Both the position numbers and the translations under genes were made by a program. The notes beneath the pieces are model-generated. The model made no database searches. It had not been told where the DNA came from and saw only the letters and a program-made list of their open reading frames with translations. A DNA stretch of 64,000 nucleotides, taken from assembly GCF_029813775.1 (NCBI RefSeq), contig NZ_JARVKW010000004.1, positions 62,001 to 126,000 of the forward strand, given 5' to 3'. Origin of the DNA: Streptomyces sp. DH24. GTDB taxonomy: Bacteria; Actinomycetota; Actinomycetes; Streptomycetales; Streptomycetaceae. Shown piece after piece: positions 35,450-43,910 of this stretch (within the stretch, counting starts at the first letter, position 1; every line of letters begins with the position of its first letter).

Positions 35450-38400
35450 TCACGCCCGTCGTACGGCGGCCGTGATCCGGTCCTGGGGAATCCTCAGCTG
35501 GTCGCAGCGCCCGCAATCCTGGACGAACAGCGTCAGACCGTGCCGCGGGTCGTGCGCGGCGCCCGCGGCGTGCACCTTCCCGCCGCGGTACGGGATGCGC
35601 AGTTCGGGCACCCATTCGTCGCCCACCACGTCCCGGACGGCCACGGTGCCCGTCCCCCCGCACGCCAGCAGCAGGGGGCGTCCGGCCGGTCCGGCGAACG
35701 CCAGCGCGGCGGGCGCGCCGTGCGGGGCGGTGAACCGGCGCGTCGACCAGCGGCCGTCCTCGCACTCGGCGAGTCGTACCGTGCCCGCCTCACTCCAGGC
35801 GAGCAACGGCCGTGACCCGTCCGGGCCGTGACGGACCGTCAGGGCGAGGCCGACGCGGCCGTCCGCCTTCGCCGTACGCCTCCCGCGCGGGGCGAAACCG
35901 TCCGCGGTGCTCTCCCAGAGCGTCAGATGCTCTCCGCTGTCCACGGCCAGCCACGTGCGTCCCGCCGCCGTGTACGCGGCCACGTCGCACACCTTGATCT
36001 GCGCGGCGGCGACGGGACGGCGCGTCACCCACGTGCCCGCCTCCCGGGTGCGGACGGTGACCTCGGGGCCGTCGGGCACGAACAGCCACGGCGACCCCTC
36101 CGGCCCCCGCACCAGGGCGAGGCCGGTCGTCGTGTCACCGGCGTCGCCGCTCAGCTCGACGCGGCCGTCCTCGGCGTGCCCGGACAGGTCGTCGTTCAGC
36201 CGCCACAGGGTCACGCGGCGGCCCGCGGCGGCGGCCACGGTCCAGCCCTCGGCATGCCGCGACGCGGCCACGGCGGTGACGTGCTGCGCGCAGGTCAGCA
36301 CCACCTCGGAGCCGGTACGGCCGTGCAGCGGGGTGTGCAGGGCGAGCAGTACCCGATCGCCCGCCGTCCGCGCCACGAGCGCGGGCGCGCCGGGACCGCC
36401 CGGTGCCACGGCCACCCTCGGCAGCGCCTCGCCGCCGGCGGGCCGAGGGCGGGAGACGGTGCGGATCAGCGCCGAGGTGTCGACGACGCGGACCTCGTCG
36501 CCGTCGCCCACGGCGAGCCGGCCGGTGCCCCTGGGGTCGAAGGCCAGCCCGCGCCGCTCGCCGGCCGGTTCGATCACCGCGTTCACCGTGGCGTCCACGG
36601 GGCTCACCAGGCGGACCCGGTGGCCCTCGTGCAGCGCGAGCAGCGGCAGATCGCCGCAGCGGCCCAGGGCGATCTCCCGCGCGGGGGAGGCGACTTCGAG
36701 CACCGGGGTGACGCGGGGGGCCGTGCGCCCGGTCGCCGTCACCCGCCGGACGACGACCCGTTCGCCGTCGGCACCCCCCTCGGCCAGCGCGAGGAATCCG
36801 CCGTCGGCGTTCTCGGGCAGGGCCGCCGCGGCGTAGCGCCGGCCGGGCGCGGCGGGCAGTTCCCAGCTGTCCTGCACCAGGGAACGGTCCGCGTAGAGCT
36901 TGCCGCGCAGTTCGTGCAGCGCCACCGAGTCCCCGGCGGTGAGGAGGAAGCAGTGGCCCGGCAGGCTCAGCAGGGCCAGGCGCTCGGCGGGGACGGGAAG
37001 GATGTCGTGGCGTACGTCGCCGTCCAAGAGGGTGCGCCCGGCGGTGACGGTCCAGCGCCACGCCCACACACACTTCCCGTCCGCGGCGACGACCTGGAAA
37101 CCGTCGCCGCAGCGGGTCACGTCCAGCGCCCCGATCCGGCCGTCCCACGTGTAACTCCGGTGCGGCCGGCGTTCGTCGCCCCACCACAGGTGCAGCGACC
37201 GGCCGTCGTGGGAGGCGGTGACGCGGGTGCCCCGCACCGTCACCTCGCGGACCTCGGCGAAGACGGAGGACGTGCCCCGGCTGTCGTGGGCGCGTCTGGT
37301 GAGGACGTACGCGCCGGTGTCCGCCCGTCTGCCGACGATCTCGCCCCGGCCGGCGATGGAGAGCGTGCCCCCGCCCGTCGGGGTCCAGCTCAGGGCGATG
37401 GCACCGCCGAGCGGCGCGGGCAGCGTCAGCTCCGGTGGCCGGGCGACGGCGTCGGTCCACACCTCCTCCCACGCCTGCTCCGCGAAACCCGGCCGGCGCC
37501 ACAGCTCCCGGTGGATCTCGGGGTGCCCCACGAACGCCTCGGCGCGCAGCACGGCCCGGCGTTCCCCGGGTGCGGCGTGGTCGCGGAACACGGCGCCCAC
37601 CCGCCGGTACAGGGCGGCGCCCTCGCACGTGTTGATCAACTGCCCGGTCAGGGGCAGCATGACGTCCGGCTCGGTGGCGACCAGGAACGCCGGGTCGAGG
37701 AACAACTGCTCCAGCGGGCGCTGTTCGTCCAAGGTCTCCTCGGTGTCCGCGGTGGCCTGCGCCGCGTGCGCCGCCAGATACGTGACCGTGTAGTCGTCGG
37801 CGCGGTCCCAGTCGCCCGCCGGCCGGTGCAGGGCGTCGTACACCCGCCGGTGCGCGACGCCCTCGGTCATGCGGAAGCGTGCCAGCAGGGCGGTGCCGTA
37901 ACTGGTGTGGTCGAGCCGGTACAGCGGGCGCCGGCCCTGTCGTCGTTCCGCGGTCACCAGGACGCCCTTGAGGCGTCGCAGCATGGTGTCGAGCATGTCC
38001 CGCGTCAGTTCCCGGGGGCCCGCGCGCAGCTTGTTGGCGAGCTTGAGCCACAGCTCGGGGTCGGCCAGGCCGGGGCCCTGGACGACCGCGAGCGGCAGGA
38101 GCAGTTCGGCGAGGCGGTGGCGGCCGCCGGGGTCGAGGACGGTCAGTTCGTCGGTCATGCGGGTGCGCAGTTCGGTTCCGCCGTGCCGGATGAAGGAGTC
38201 GAGTTCCCCGGCCGACAGCGGTGCGGGCTGCCGGGCGAGTTCCCGGCCGACCAGCCGGGCCACCAGGAACCTGCGGCCGCAGGTGCGCGCCACCCGGTGG
38301 GCCGTCTCGGACCGCAGCGCCTCGGTGTCCGGTCCGGCGTACGGGGAGCCGGGTGTGTGGGCGAGGAGGGACGCCACGAGTGCGGAGATGTCCCGCTCGG

Positions 38401-39892
38401 TTTCCCGGTCGCGGTCGAGTTCCAGGTCGGGGGAGGACCGGTCGAGGGCGTCGAGCAGCGACTCCCGGGTCCCCGGGTCCACCGTCCGGCGCGGGTGGGG
38501 GCGGGTGCCGACGATCAGCTTCACACCGGCGCACCGGGCGAGGGGGTTCAGGAGCCTGCGGGCGATCTCGTGGGCCTGGCCGGGCATGGCCTCGTCGAGA
38601 CCGTCCACGATCACCGTGATCGCGCCGATGCGGGGCACCGACCGGCTGATGCGGTCCACGGCCTCCTGAGGACCGCTCACCTCGGAGTCCGGCACGTCGG
38701 CACCGAGGCGCGCCAGCCCTTCGAGGAGGGTGCGGGACAGGGAGTGCAGGGACGCGCCGTGGCAGGAGACGGCGGCGTGGACGGAACCGGGTCCCGGGAC
38801 GGTCTGCGGCGGTGGCGGGGGGTTCAGCGCGTCGCGCAGGCTCGGCACGGACAGCAGCGCCAACCGGGCGAGGAGCGCGGTCTTGCCCGTCCCGGCGGGG
38901 CCGGTGACCACGATCATGCCGTGGCTCTGGGAGGCGATCCAGGTGGCCAGCCGGCCGAGCGGTCGCACCCGGCCGGCGAACCGGTGCGGCTCGTCGCCGT
39001 CCGGGGCGGGCCCGAACCGGTCCGGGGTGAGCCACGGTTCGTGGCCGGGGGGCACCGCGGCGGCCCGGTAGACGGCCTTGCCCGCCTCGTAGTACGGGTT
39101 GTGGAGGAACCGGCGGCCCAGTGACTGGATCTCGACGTACGCGGGTCGCTGCGCCGGGTCCTCGAAGCCGGCCGCCTCGGCGCGGCGGTCGACGGCCTCC
39201 AGCAGGTCCGGCACGAGCAGGAAGGGCGCGGTCGGTTCGAACGGCCGCACCGTGCCGTCCAGTTCGGCGCCGGGGTCGGCGAGCGCCTCCTGAAGCCAGT
39301 CGACCCAGAGGCTCTCCTCCATCTGGCGGTCGGCACCCGCCGTGGCCAGGATGCCGAAGCCCGCGCCGGGCACGCCGCCGGGGCCCGACTCCCCGTCGAG
39401 GTACTGCCGCATCGCCTGGTGCAGTCCACGGCTGCCGGGCAGCGGGTGCTGCGACTCGCACGCGTCGATGATCACCAGGAGTTCGGCGTGGCGGGCCCTG
39501 GTCAGGTCCCTGAGGAGTTCGGCGAACTCCACGGACCGGCGGCGGTGGGGCAGAGGCCGCCCCGGTTCGTAGCTGTCCCGGCAGGCGAGGAGGTATCCGT
39601 CGTCCTTCGTGGCGTGGCCGTGGCCGGTCCAGTACAGGATCTTGCGGGTCGCCTCGTCCGCGACGAACCGGTCGATGCCCGCCAGCACGTCCCGCTGGGT
39701 GCCGTCGCCCTCCAGTTCCTCGGCCCTCGCGAACCCGAGCCGGTCGCACAGCTCGGTGAACCGGGAGCGGGCACTCAGGACGTGCTTGCGGTCCCTGAGC
39801 CCCTTGCGGTCCCCGTACTCGGCGATGGCCACCGTGCCAACCAGGCCGGACGACCGAAGCGCCTCGCGCCGGATCTCGGATCCGTCCGACAT
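35450..39892 (-). CDS. Caspase-like protease with NACHT/STAND NTPase and WD40-like propeller
   Basis: The ATG at 39892 has GGGAGG about 8 nt upstream and gives 1480 residues. The N-terminal caspase/metacaspase-like domain has the catalytic pair H91 (YWTGHGHATKDDGY) and C145 (LVIIDACESQ). A STAND P-loop NTPase follows, with Walker A VTGPAGTGKTALL near 329-341 and Walker B VIVDGLDEA at 427-435. Then come helical repeats, and from about residue 850 a long series of beta-propeller blades without perfect WD signatures. Effector-switch-sensor chains of this kind are predicted conflict systems that trigger protease-driven cell death when the propeller binds an invader or damage signal (Kaur, Iyer, Aravind and colleagues). 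The downstream esterase and divergent NUDIX-like gene may be partners. Confidence 0.85.
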   Translation of the reverse strand: MSDGSEIRREALRSSGLVGTVAIAEYGDRKGLRDRKHVLSARSRFTELCDRLGFARAEELEGDGTQRDVLAGIDRFVADEATRKILYWTGHGHATKDDGYLLACRDSYEPGRPLPHRRRSVEFAELLRDLTRARHAELLVIIDACESQHPLPGSRGLHQAMRQYLDGESGPGGVPGAGFGILATAGADRQMEESLWVDWLQEALADPGAELDGTVRPFEPTAPFLLVPDLLEAVDRRAEAAGFEDPAQRPAYVEIQSLGRRFLHNPYYEAGKAVYRAAAVPPGHEPWLTPDRFGPAPDGDEPHRFAGRVRPLGRLATWIASQSHGMIVVTGPAGTGKTALLARLALLSVPSLRDALNPPPPPQTVPGPGSVHAAVSCHGASLHSLSRTLLEGLARLGADVPDSEVSGPQEAVDRISRSVPRIGAITVIVDGLDEAMPGQAHEIARRLLNPLARCAGVKLIVGTRPHPRRTVDPGTRESLLDALDRSSPDLELDRDRETERDISALVASLLAHTPGSPYAGPDTEALRSETAHRVARTCGRRFLVARLVGRELARQPAPLSAGELDSFIRHGGTELRTRMTDELTVLDPGGRHRLAELLLPLAVVQGPGLADPELWLKLANKLRAGPRELTRDMLDTMLRRLKGVLVTAERRQGRRPLYRLDHTSYGTALLARFRMTEGVAHRRVYDALHRPAGDWDRADDYTVTYLAAHAAQATADTEETLDEQRPLEQLFLDPAFLVATEPDVMLPLTGQLINTCEGAALYRRVGAVFRDHAAPGERRAVLRAEAFVGHPEIHRELWRRPGFAEQAWEEVWTDAVARPPELTLPAPLGGAIALSWTPTGGGTLSIAGRGEIVGRRADTGAYVLTRRAHDSRGTSSVFAEVREVTVRGTRVTASHDGRSLHLWWGDERRPHRSYTWDGRIGALDVTRCGDGFQVVAADGKCVWAWRWTVTAGRTLLDGDVRHDILPVPAERLALLSLPGHCFLLTAGDSVALHELRGKLYADRSLVQDSWELPAAPGRRYAAAALPENADGGFLALAEGGADGERVVVRRVTATGRTAPRVTPVLEVASPAREIALGRCGDLPLLALHEGHRVRLVSPVDATVNAVIEPAGERRGLAFDPRGTGRLAVGDGDEVRVVDTSALIRTVSRPRPAGGEALPRVAVAPGGPGAPALVARTAGDRVLLALHTPLHGRTGSEVVLTCAQHVTAVAASRHAEGWTVAAAAGRRVTLWRLNDDLSGHAEDGRVELSGDAGDTTTGLALVRGPEGSPWLFVPDGPEVTVRTREAGTWVTRRPVAAAQIKVCDVAAYTAAGRTWLAVDSGEHLTLWESTADGFAPRGRRTAKADGRVGLALTVRHGPDGSRPLLAWSEAGTVRLAECEDGRWSTRRFTAPHGAPAALAFAGPAGRPLLLACGGTGTVAVRDVVGDEWVPELRIPYRGGKVHAAGAAHDPRHGLTLFVQDCGRCDQLRIPQDRITAAVRRA

Positions 39893-39977
39893 GCCCCACC
39901 TCCCGCGCACCTATACTGATCGACCAGCGTGGCGCGTGTCACCTGATCGCCAACAAGGCCGCCGGAAGGGCGTGTTG

Positions 39978-40985
39978 ATGACTTCGTGGGACCGGTTCAC
40001 CGTCGCCGGACGCCAGACCGACTGCCATGTGTTCGAAGGGGACGGGACCCGGCCGATCGCCGAGGCGAACATGCGGGTGAAGTACGTGCCCGAGCGTGTC
40101 GGACTTCCGGAGGAGATCGCGGAGTGGCGCCGCGAGATCGAGGCGGAGGAGGCCCGCAAGGAGGCGGCCGGCGAACCGCACCGCTGGAACAACCCCCGGT
40201 TCGCGGTACGGCGCCTGGTCGTCACGCGCACCCACACGGCGGAGGAACCCGTCGTCACCCTCACGTTGTGCGACGCCGACTACTTCGACTTCCTCACCAC
40301 GTCCATCAACCTGGACCGCACCCAGCGCAACGGCCTGACGCTGCGTCAGCGGTACATGGACGGCAAGGACCCGCTCGACGCGCCCGACTTCATGTACTGC
40401 AGCTTCGGCGTCAACGTCGCGGTCGAGACGGGCCGGGACGGCAAGATGCTGTTCTCCCACCGCAGCGCCCGGGTCGTCGGCCCCAACAAGTCCAAGTGGA
40501 ACTCGTCCGCCAACGAGGGCCTGGCCCGCAACCACGACCTGTCCGCCGACGGCAGGGTCAGCCTGCACGCCGTGGCCCGGCGGGCCCTGCGCGAGGAACT
40601 CGCCGTCCTGGACTCCGACGACGTCGACCTCGAACTCCTCGGCTTCGGCTTCGACCTGCGCAACAACCAGTGGGCGGCGTTCTTCCGGGCCGTGCTCACC
40701 GACCTCTCCGAAAACGACCTCCGCACCCGCTGGAGCCGGGGCGTGGAGGACAAGTGGGAGCACGACGACCACGCCTTCGTCCCGGCGGACCCGGAGTCGG
40801 TCCTGAGGTTCGTCCGTGATCAGCCCGAGGACGCCTGGACGCCCTGCGCCCCGGCCCTGTTCTACCTCGCCCTGGTGCGGGGCGCCGTCCGGGCCCGCGG
40901 CGGCGACGCCGACGCCCGCTACGACGTCGAGGCGATCGAGCAGCGGATCGTCGGGGAACTCGACGACGACGAGGACGTCGCGTAA
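39978..40985 (+). CDS. NUDIX-like protein divergent from the caspase-NACHT gene
   Basis: This 335-residue protein starts at the ATG at 39978, with GGAAGGG 8 nt upstream. Residues 190-215 contain HAVARRALREELAVL, a partial Nudix box (RALREEL), inside an alpha/beta region FGFDLRNNQWAAFFRAVL. The N-terminal half (VTLTLCDADYFDFLTTSINLD and DFMYCSFGVNVAVETG) is a separate alpha/beta domain often seen with NUDIX-type sensors. The full consensus GX5EX7REUXEEXGU is not met, so it may bind rather than hydrolyse a nucleotide. A TATACT box at 39912-39917 may be its -10. The divergent pairing with the caspase-STAND gene suggests it regulates that system through a nucleotide signal. Confidence 0.6.
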   Translation: MTSWDRFTVAGRQTDCHVFEGDGTRPIAEANMRVKYVPERVGLPEEIAEWRREIEAEEARKEAAGEPHRWNNPRFAVRRLVVTRTHTAEEPVVTLTLCDADYFDFLTTSINLDRTQRNGLTLRQRYMDGKDPLDAPDFMYCSFGVNVAVETGRDGKMLFSHRSARVVGPNKSKWNSSANEGLARNHDLSADGRVSLHAVARRALREELAVLDSDDVDLELLGFGFDLRNNQWAAFFRAVLTDLSENDLRTRWSRGVEDKWEHDDHAFVPADPESVLRFVRDQPEDAWTPCAPALFYLALVRGAVRARGGDADARYDVEAIEQRIVGELDDDEDVA

Positions 40986-41009
40986 CCGACGGAATCGGCG
41001 TTTCACGAC

Positions 41010-41042
41010 AAGGTGGCCGGGATCATTTCCGGCCACCTTTTG
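41010..41042 (+). terminator. Rho-independent terminator
   Basis: AAGGTGGCCGG (41010-41020) pairs perfectly with CCGGCCACCTT (41029-41039), followed by TTT. It lies 25 bp past the stop of the NUDIX-like gene. Confidence 0.8.
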
Positions 41043-41381
41043 TCGTTCCGGATCGGACCGCCTCCCGGGCGAAACACTCCGTACAGCTCGGTGTAACCCG
41101 CACGTGGCGGTTCCCCTCTTTGCGGATACCGGGCGGGAAAGCCGCGTCCAAGGTGTGCCGATTTACCCTCAACAGGCGGTCTGAGCCCGGTTCTTGACGT
41201 CCGTTCAGTACTTTGTCCGGTGGTACGATCACCGAGTTTTGCGGAGCGGGTGGATGGGTAAACGACACCTTCTGGCCTTCAGGAACGTCCGGGCGGCAAC
41301 CCGGGCGGAGGCGGTCAGCCGGCCCACCGCAATGACGGGGATATTCAGCAAGCCGGCCGTCGGTCGCCTGAAGAGAGTCTT
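41043..41381 (+). other. Intergenic leader of the conservon
   Basis: No convincing gene lies in these 339 bp. Near the middle, TTGACG (41194-41199) and TACGAT (41224-41229) resemble -35 and -10 boxes but are 24 bp apart, too far for a standard promoter; one of them may pair with an unseen element. The lower G+C and short purine runs near 41225-41260 support transcription starting here for cvnA. Confidence 0.4.
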
Positions 41382-42554
41382 ATGACGGAATACATACAGA
41401 ACCCGGTGCTCTGGGCTCTTCTCGTCGCCATCGTCGCCGCCGTCGCCCTCATCGTTCGTCAGCGCAGGGTGGCGCGTGCACTGCGACAGGAGATCGAGGG
41501 GCTCACGTCCCATTACGCCCGGCTGGAGAACGACTACGCACAGTCCGTCCGGGCGGCTCAGGAAGAGGCCGAAGAAGCCACGAAAACCGTCCTGAAGTCC
41601 GCGATGCGGACACTTCAGGGCCTTGCCGCCGAACAGCAACTGGTCGTTTCCCGGCTGCAGTCCAAATACGGTGACTCGGTCATGCTGCAGGACCTGCTGG
41701 AAATCGACCACACCAACTCGCAGTTCGGCCGGCGCGCCCAGTCCATCGCCGTACTGTGCGACGGCTGGCTCGGCCGCCAGCGCGACGTGGCCTCCGTGTA
41801 CGACGTGGTCCGCAGCGCGCAGGGCAGGATCCGGCACTACCGCCGGGTGGACATCCTCTCCCAGGTCGACTTCGGCATCACCAGCCGCGCCGTCGAACCG
41901 GTCGCGCTGGCCCTCGCCGAGCTCCTGGACAACGCCACCAGCTACTCCAGCCCCGACACGGTCGTCGAGATCAACATCCGCACCGTGCCCAAGGGCATCT
42001 GCATCGTCGTCGACGACGCCGGTGTCGGCATGAGCGACGAGGAACGCGCCCGCGCCGAGAAGCTCCTCTCCAGCGAGATCGCCACCGGCGTCGCCGGGCT
42101 CGGCAACCCGCCGCAGTTCGGCTTCGCCGTCATCGGCGTGCTCTGCGAACGCTTCGGCTTCGAGGTGTCCGTGGACTCCAGCTCCCCCTACGGCGGAGTG
42201 CGCGCGGTGCTCCTGCTCCCGCACGACCTGCTCACCGCCATGCCGGAGAGGAAGACCCCCGCCCCGGTCGCCCCCGCGGCCGCCGGCACCGGCCACAACG
42301 GCGGACCCGAACCCGCACAGGCCGTGACCCCGACCGTGGACGGCCTGCCCCGGCGGCGCCGCAAGCGGCCGATGGCCATCGTGCCGGGCAGCGCCCCGGC
42401 CACCGGCGCACCGGCCCGCTCCGGCGCGGAGAAGGCGGCGATCATGGGCGCCTTCCAGCGCGGCACGCAGTCCGGCCGCGCCGCGCAGCCCGACTCCGCG
42501 GACCGGGCGAGCAGACCCCGTGGTGCAAGCAGCGAAGGTGATGAGGTTTCGTGA
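41382..42554 (+). CDS. cvnA: Conservon sensor kinase-like protein CvnA
   Basis: This 390-residue protein has one N-terminal membrane helix (about 8-27, VLWALLVAIVAAVALIV). A coiled coil and DHp-like segment follow (SVMLQDLLEIDHTNSQFGRRAQS), and then a Bergerat ATPase domain with N-box LAELLDNATSYS, G1 VDDAGVGMSDEE and G2 FGFAVIGVLCERFGF. The C-terminal 100 residues are Pro/Ala-rich and disordered. It heads a cvnABCD operon, the membrane-anchored, GPCR-like signalling unit found in many copies in Streptomyces. CvnA scaffolds CvnB, CvnC and the CvnD GTPase. It overlaps cvnB by GTGA. Confidence 0.92.
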   Translation: MTEYIQNPVLWALLVAIVAAVALIVRQRRVARALRQEIEGLTSHYARLENDYAQSVRAAQEEAEEATKTVLKSAMRTLQGLAAEQQLVVSRLQSKYGDSVMLQDLLEIDHTNSQFGRRAQSIAVLCDGWLGRQRDVASVYDVVRSAQGRIRHYRRVDILSQVDFGITSRAVEPVALALAELLDNATSYSSPDTVVEINIRTVPKGICIVVDDAGVGMSDEERARAEKLLSSEIATGVAGLGNPPQFGFAVIGVLCERFGFEVSVDSSSPYGGVRAVLLLPHDLLTAMPERKTPAPVAPAAAGTGHNGGPEPAQAVTPTVDGLPRRRRKRPMAIVPGSAPATGAPARSGAEKAAIMGAFQRGTQSGRAAQPDSADRASRPRGASSEGDEVS

Positions 42555-42952
42555 AGCACGATCTGTCCTGGATGCTCGACAGCGCCCTGGAGATTCCAGG
42601 GGCCCTGCACGCGGTCCTGATATCCGCCGACGGTCTGCTGATGGCCAGGACCAAGGACTTCGACAAGGACGACGCCGACCGGGTCGCCGCCGCCATGAGC
42701 GGCGTCCAGTCGCTCAGCCGGTCCCTCGGCTTCTTCTGCGAGGACCCCGCCCAGCAGTGGCGGCAGACGCTGGTCGAGTTCGACGGCGGCTGGGTCTTCC
42801 TGATCTCCGCCGGTGAGGGCGCCTACCTGGGAGTCTCCGCCACCCCGGACGTCGACATGGCGGACATCACCTTCCGCATGCAGCAGCTCGTCGCCCAGCT
42901 CGGCAAGGAGCTGACGACGCCGCCGCGCGAGAACCCCGGTACCCGCTCATGA
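42551..42952 (+). CDS. cvnB: Roadblock/LC7 protein CvnB
   Basis: This 133-residue roadblock/LC7-domain protein (LDSALEIPGALHAVLISADG, then DADRVAAAMSGVQSLSRS) starts at a GTG overlapping the cvnA stop. In conservons it regulates the CvnD Ras-like GTPase, much as MglB regulates MglA. Its stop overlaps cvnC (ATGA). Confidence 0.93.
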   Translation: MKHDLSWMLDSALEIPGALHAVLISADGLLMARTKDFDKDDADRVAAAMSGVQSLSRSLGFFCEDPAQQWRQTLVEFDGGWVFLISAGEGAYLGVSATPDVDMADITFRMQQLVAQLGKELTTPPRENPGTRS

Positions 42953-43326
42953 CCGGCCCCGACGGCTGGGAGCCGGAGGCGGCGGAGCTGGTACGGCCGT
43001 ACGTCATCACCAAGGGGCGCGGCTTACCCGACGAGGAACAGCTCTCCCTGATCACCCTGGTCACCGCCGCACCCGAGCACGCGCGCCGGCCCACCCGGCT
43101 GTCCCCGGAGGAGCAGAGCCTGCTGGACATCTGCTCCGCCGGCTACCTCTCGGTCGCCGAGATCGCCGGGCACACCCGGCTCCCGCTGGGCGTGGTGAAG
43201 ATCCTCCTGGCCTCGCTCACCGAGGGCGGATTCGTCATCACCCGCCCGCCGGTACGGCGGGCCCCCATCGCCGACAGGCAGATCCTGGAAGAGGTGCTGG
43301 ATGGTCTCCGCGCCAAGTTTGGATGA
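42949..43326 (+). CDS. cvnC: DUF742 protein CvnC
   Basis: This 125-residue DUF742 protein has the usual start (EAAELVRPYVITKGR) and a C-terminal winged-helix-like region (YLSVAEIAGHTRLPLGVVKILLASL). It belongs to the conservon complex. The last 26 bp overlap the start of cvnD, which begins at the ATG at 43301. Confidence 0.93.
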   Translation: MTGPDGWEPEAAELVRPYVITKGRGLPDEEQLSLITLVTAAPEHARRPTRLSPEEQSLLDICSAGYLSVAEIAGHTRLPLGVVKILLASLTEGGFVITRPPVRRAPIADRQILEEVLDGLRAKFG

Positions 43327-43902
43327 GCAGGACTACGTCCGCGGCGGGGCGTCGCAGACGGCCGTCAAAATCCTCGTGGTCGGGCACTTCGCGGTCGGCA
43401 AGACGACGTTCATCGGGGCGATCTCCGAGATCGAACCGCTGACCACCGAGGAAACCATGACCCGGGCGGCCGAGTCCGTCGACGACCTCAAGGGCGTCGA
43501 AGGCAAGACCACCACCACCGTCGCCATGGACTTCGGCCGGCTCACCATCAGCGACCGCGTCGTGCTCTACCTGTTCGGAACGCCCGGCCAGCAGCGCTTC
43601 GTCCAGATGTGGGAGGACATGGCGCGCGGCGCGCTCGGCGCCCTGGTGCTCGTCGACCCCGAGCGGCTGGCGGACTCCTTCCCCGTCATCGACCTCATCG
43701 AGCACTACGGACTCGACTACGCCATCGCCGTCAACCACTTCGACGGAGCGCCCCCGCGCGACGAGCGGGCGCTGCGCGAGGCACTGGACCTGCTCGACGA
43801 CACCCCCGTCGTCACCTGCGACGCCCGCGACGAGAAGTCGTCGGCCGCCGCACTGACCACTCTCGTCCGCTACTTGCTGGACCGTGCCCCATCGGAAGCT
43901 GA
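43301..43902 (+). CDS. cvnD: Ras-like GTPase CvnD, lacking its expected stop codon
   Basis: The GTPase is complete: P-loop VVGHFAVGKTTF, an ETMTRAAE switch I region, LFGTPGQQRF (switch II) and VNHFDGAP (in place of NKxD), with the domain ending near RYLLDRAPSEAES. The family is about 195-200 residues, which would end near 43900. There is no in-frame stop there. This frame stays open through the whole overlapping P450 gene to 45340, giving a 679-residue product with an Arg/Ala/Pro-rich tail of no protein-like character. A TGA sits at 43900-43902 one frame off, so a single-base indel near the end would restore a normal CvnD. Either the stop was lost by frameshift, the base is a sequencing error, or a long tail is really made. 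The end given is the expected one. Confidence 0.75.
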
Positions 43903-43910
43903 GAGCACAC

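Noticed and set aside
36135..39899. 1254-codon frame on the same strand as the caspase-NACHT gene
   Set aside because: Arg/Pro-rich translation of the wrong frame; the real gene carries all the domain motifs.
41194..41385. 63-codon frame ending inside the cvnA start
   Set aside because: It starts in the middle of likely promoter sequence, has no ribosome site and is rich in Arg/Ala as expected of non-coding high-GC DNA.
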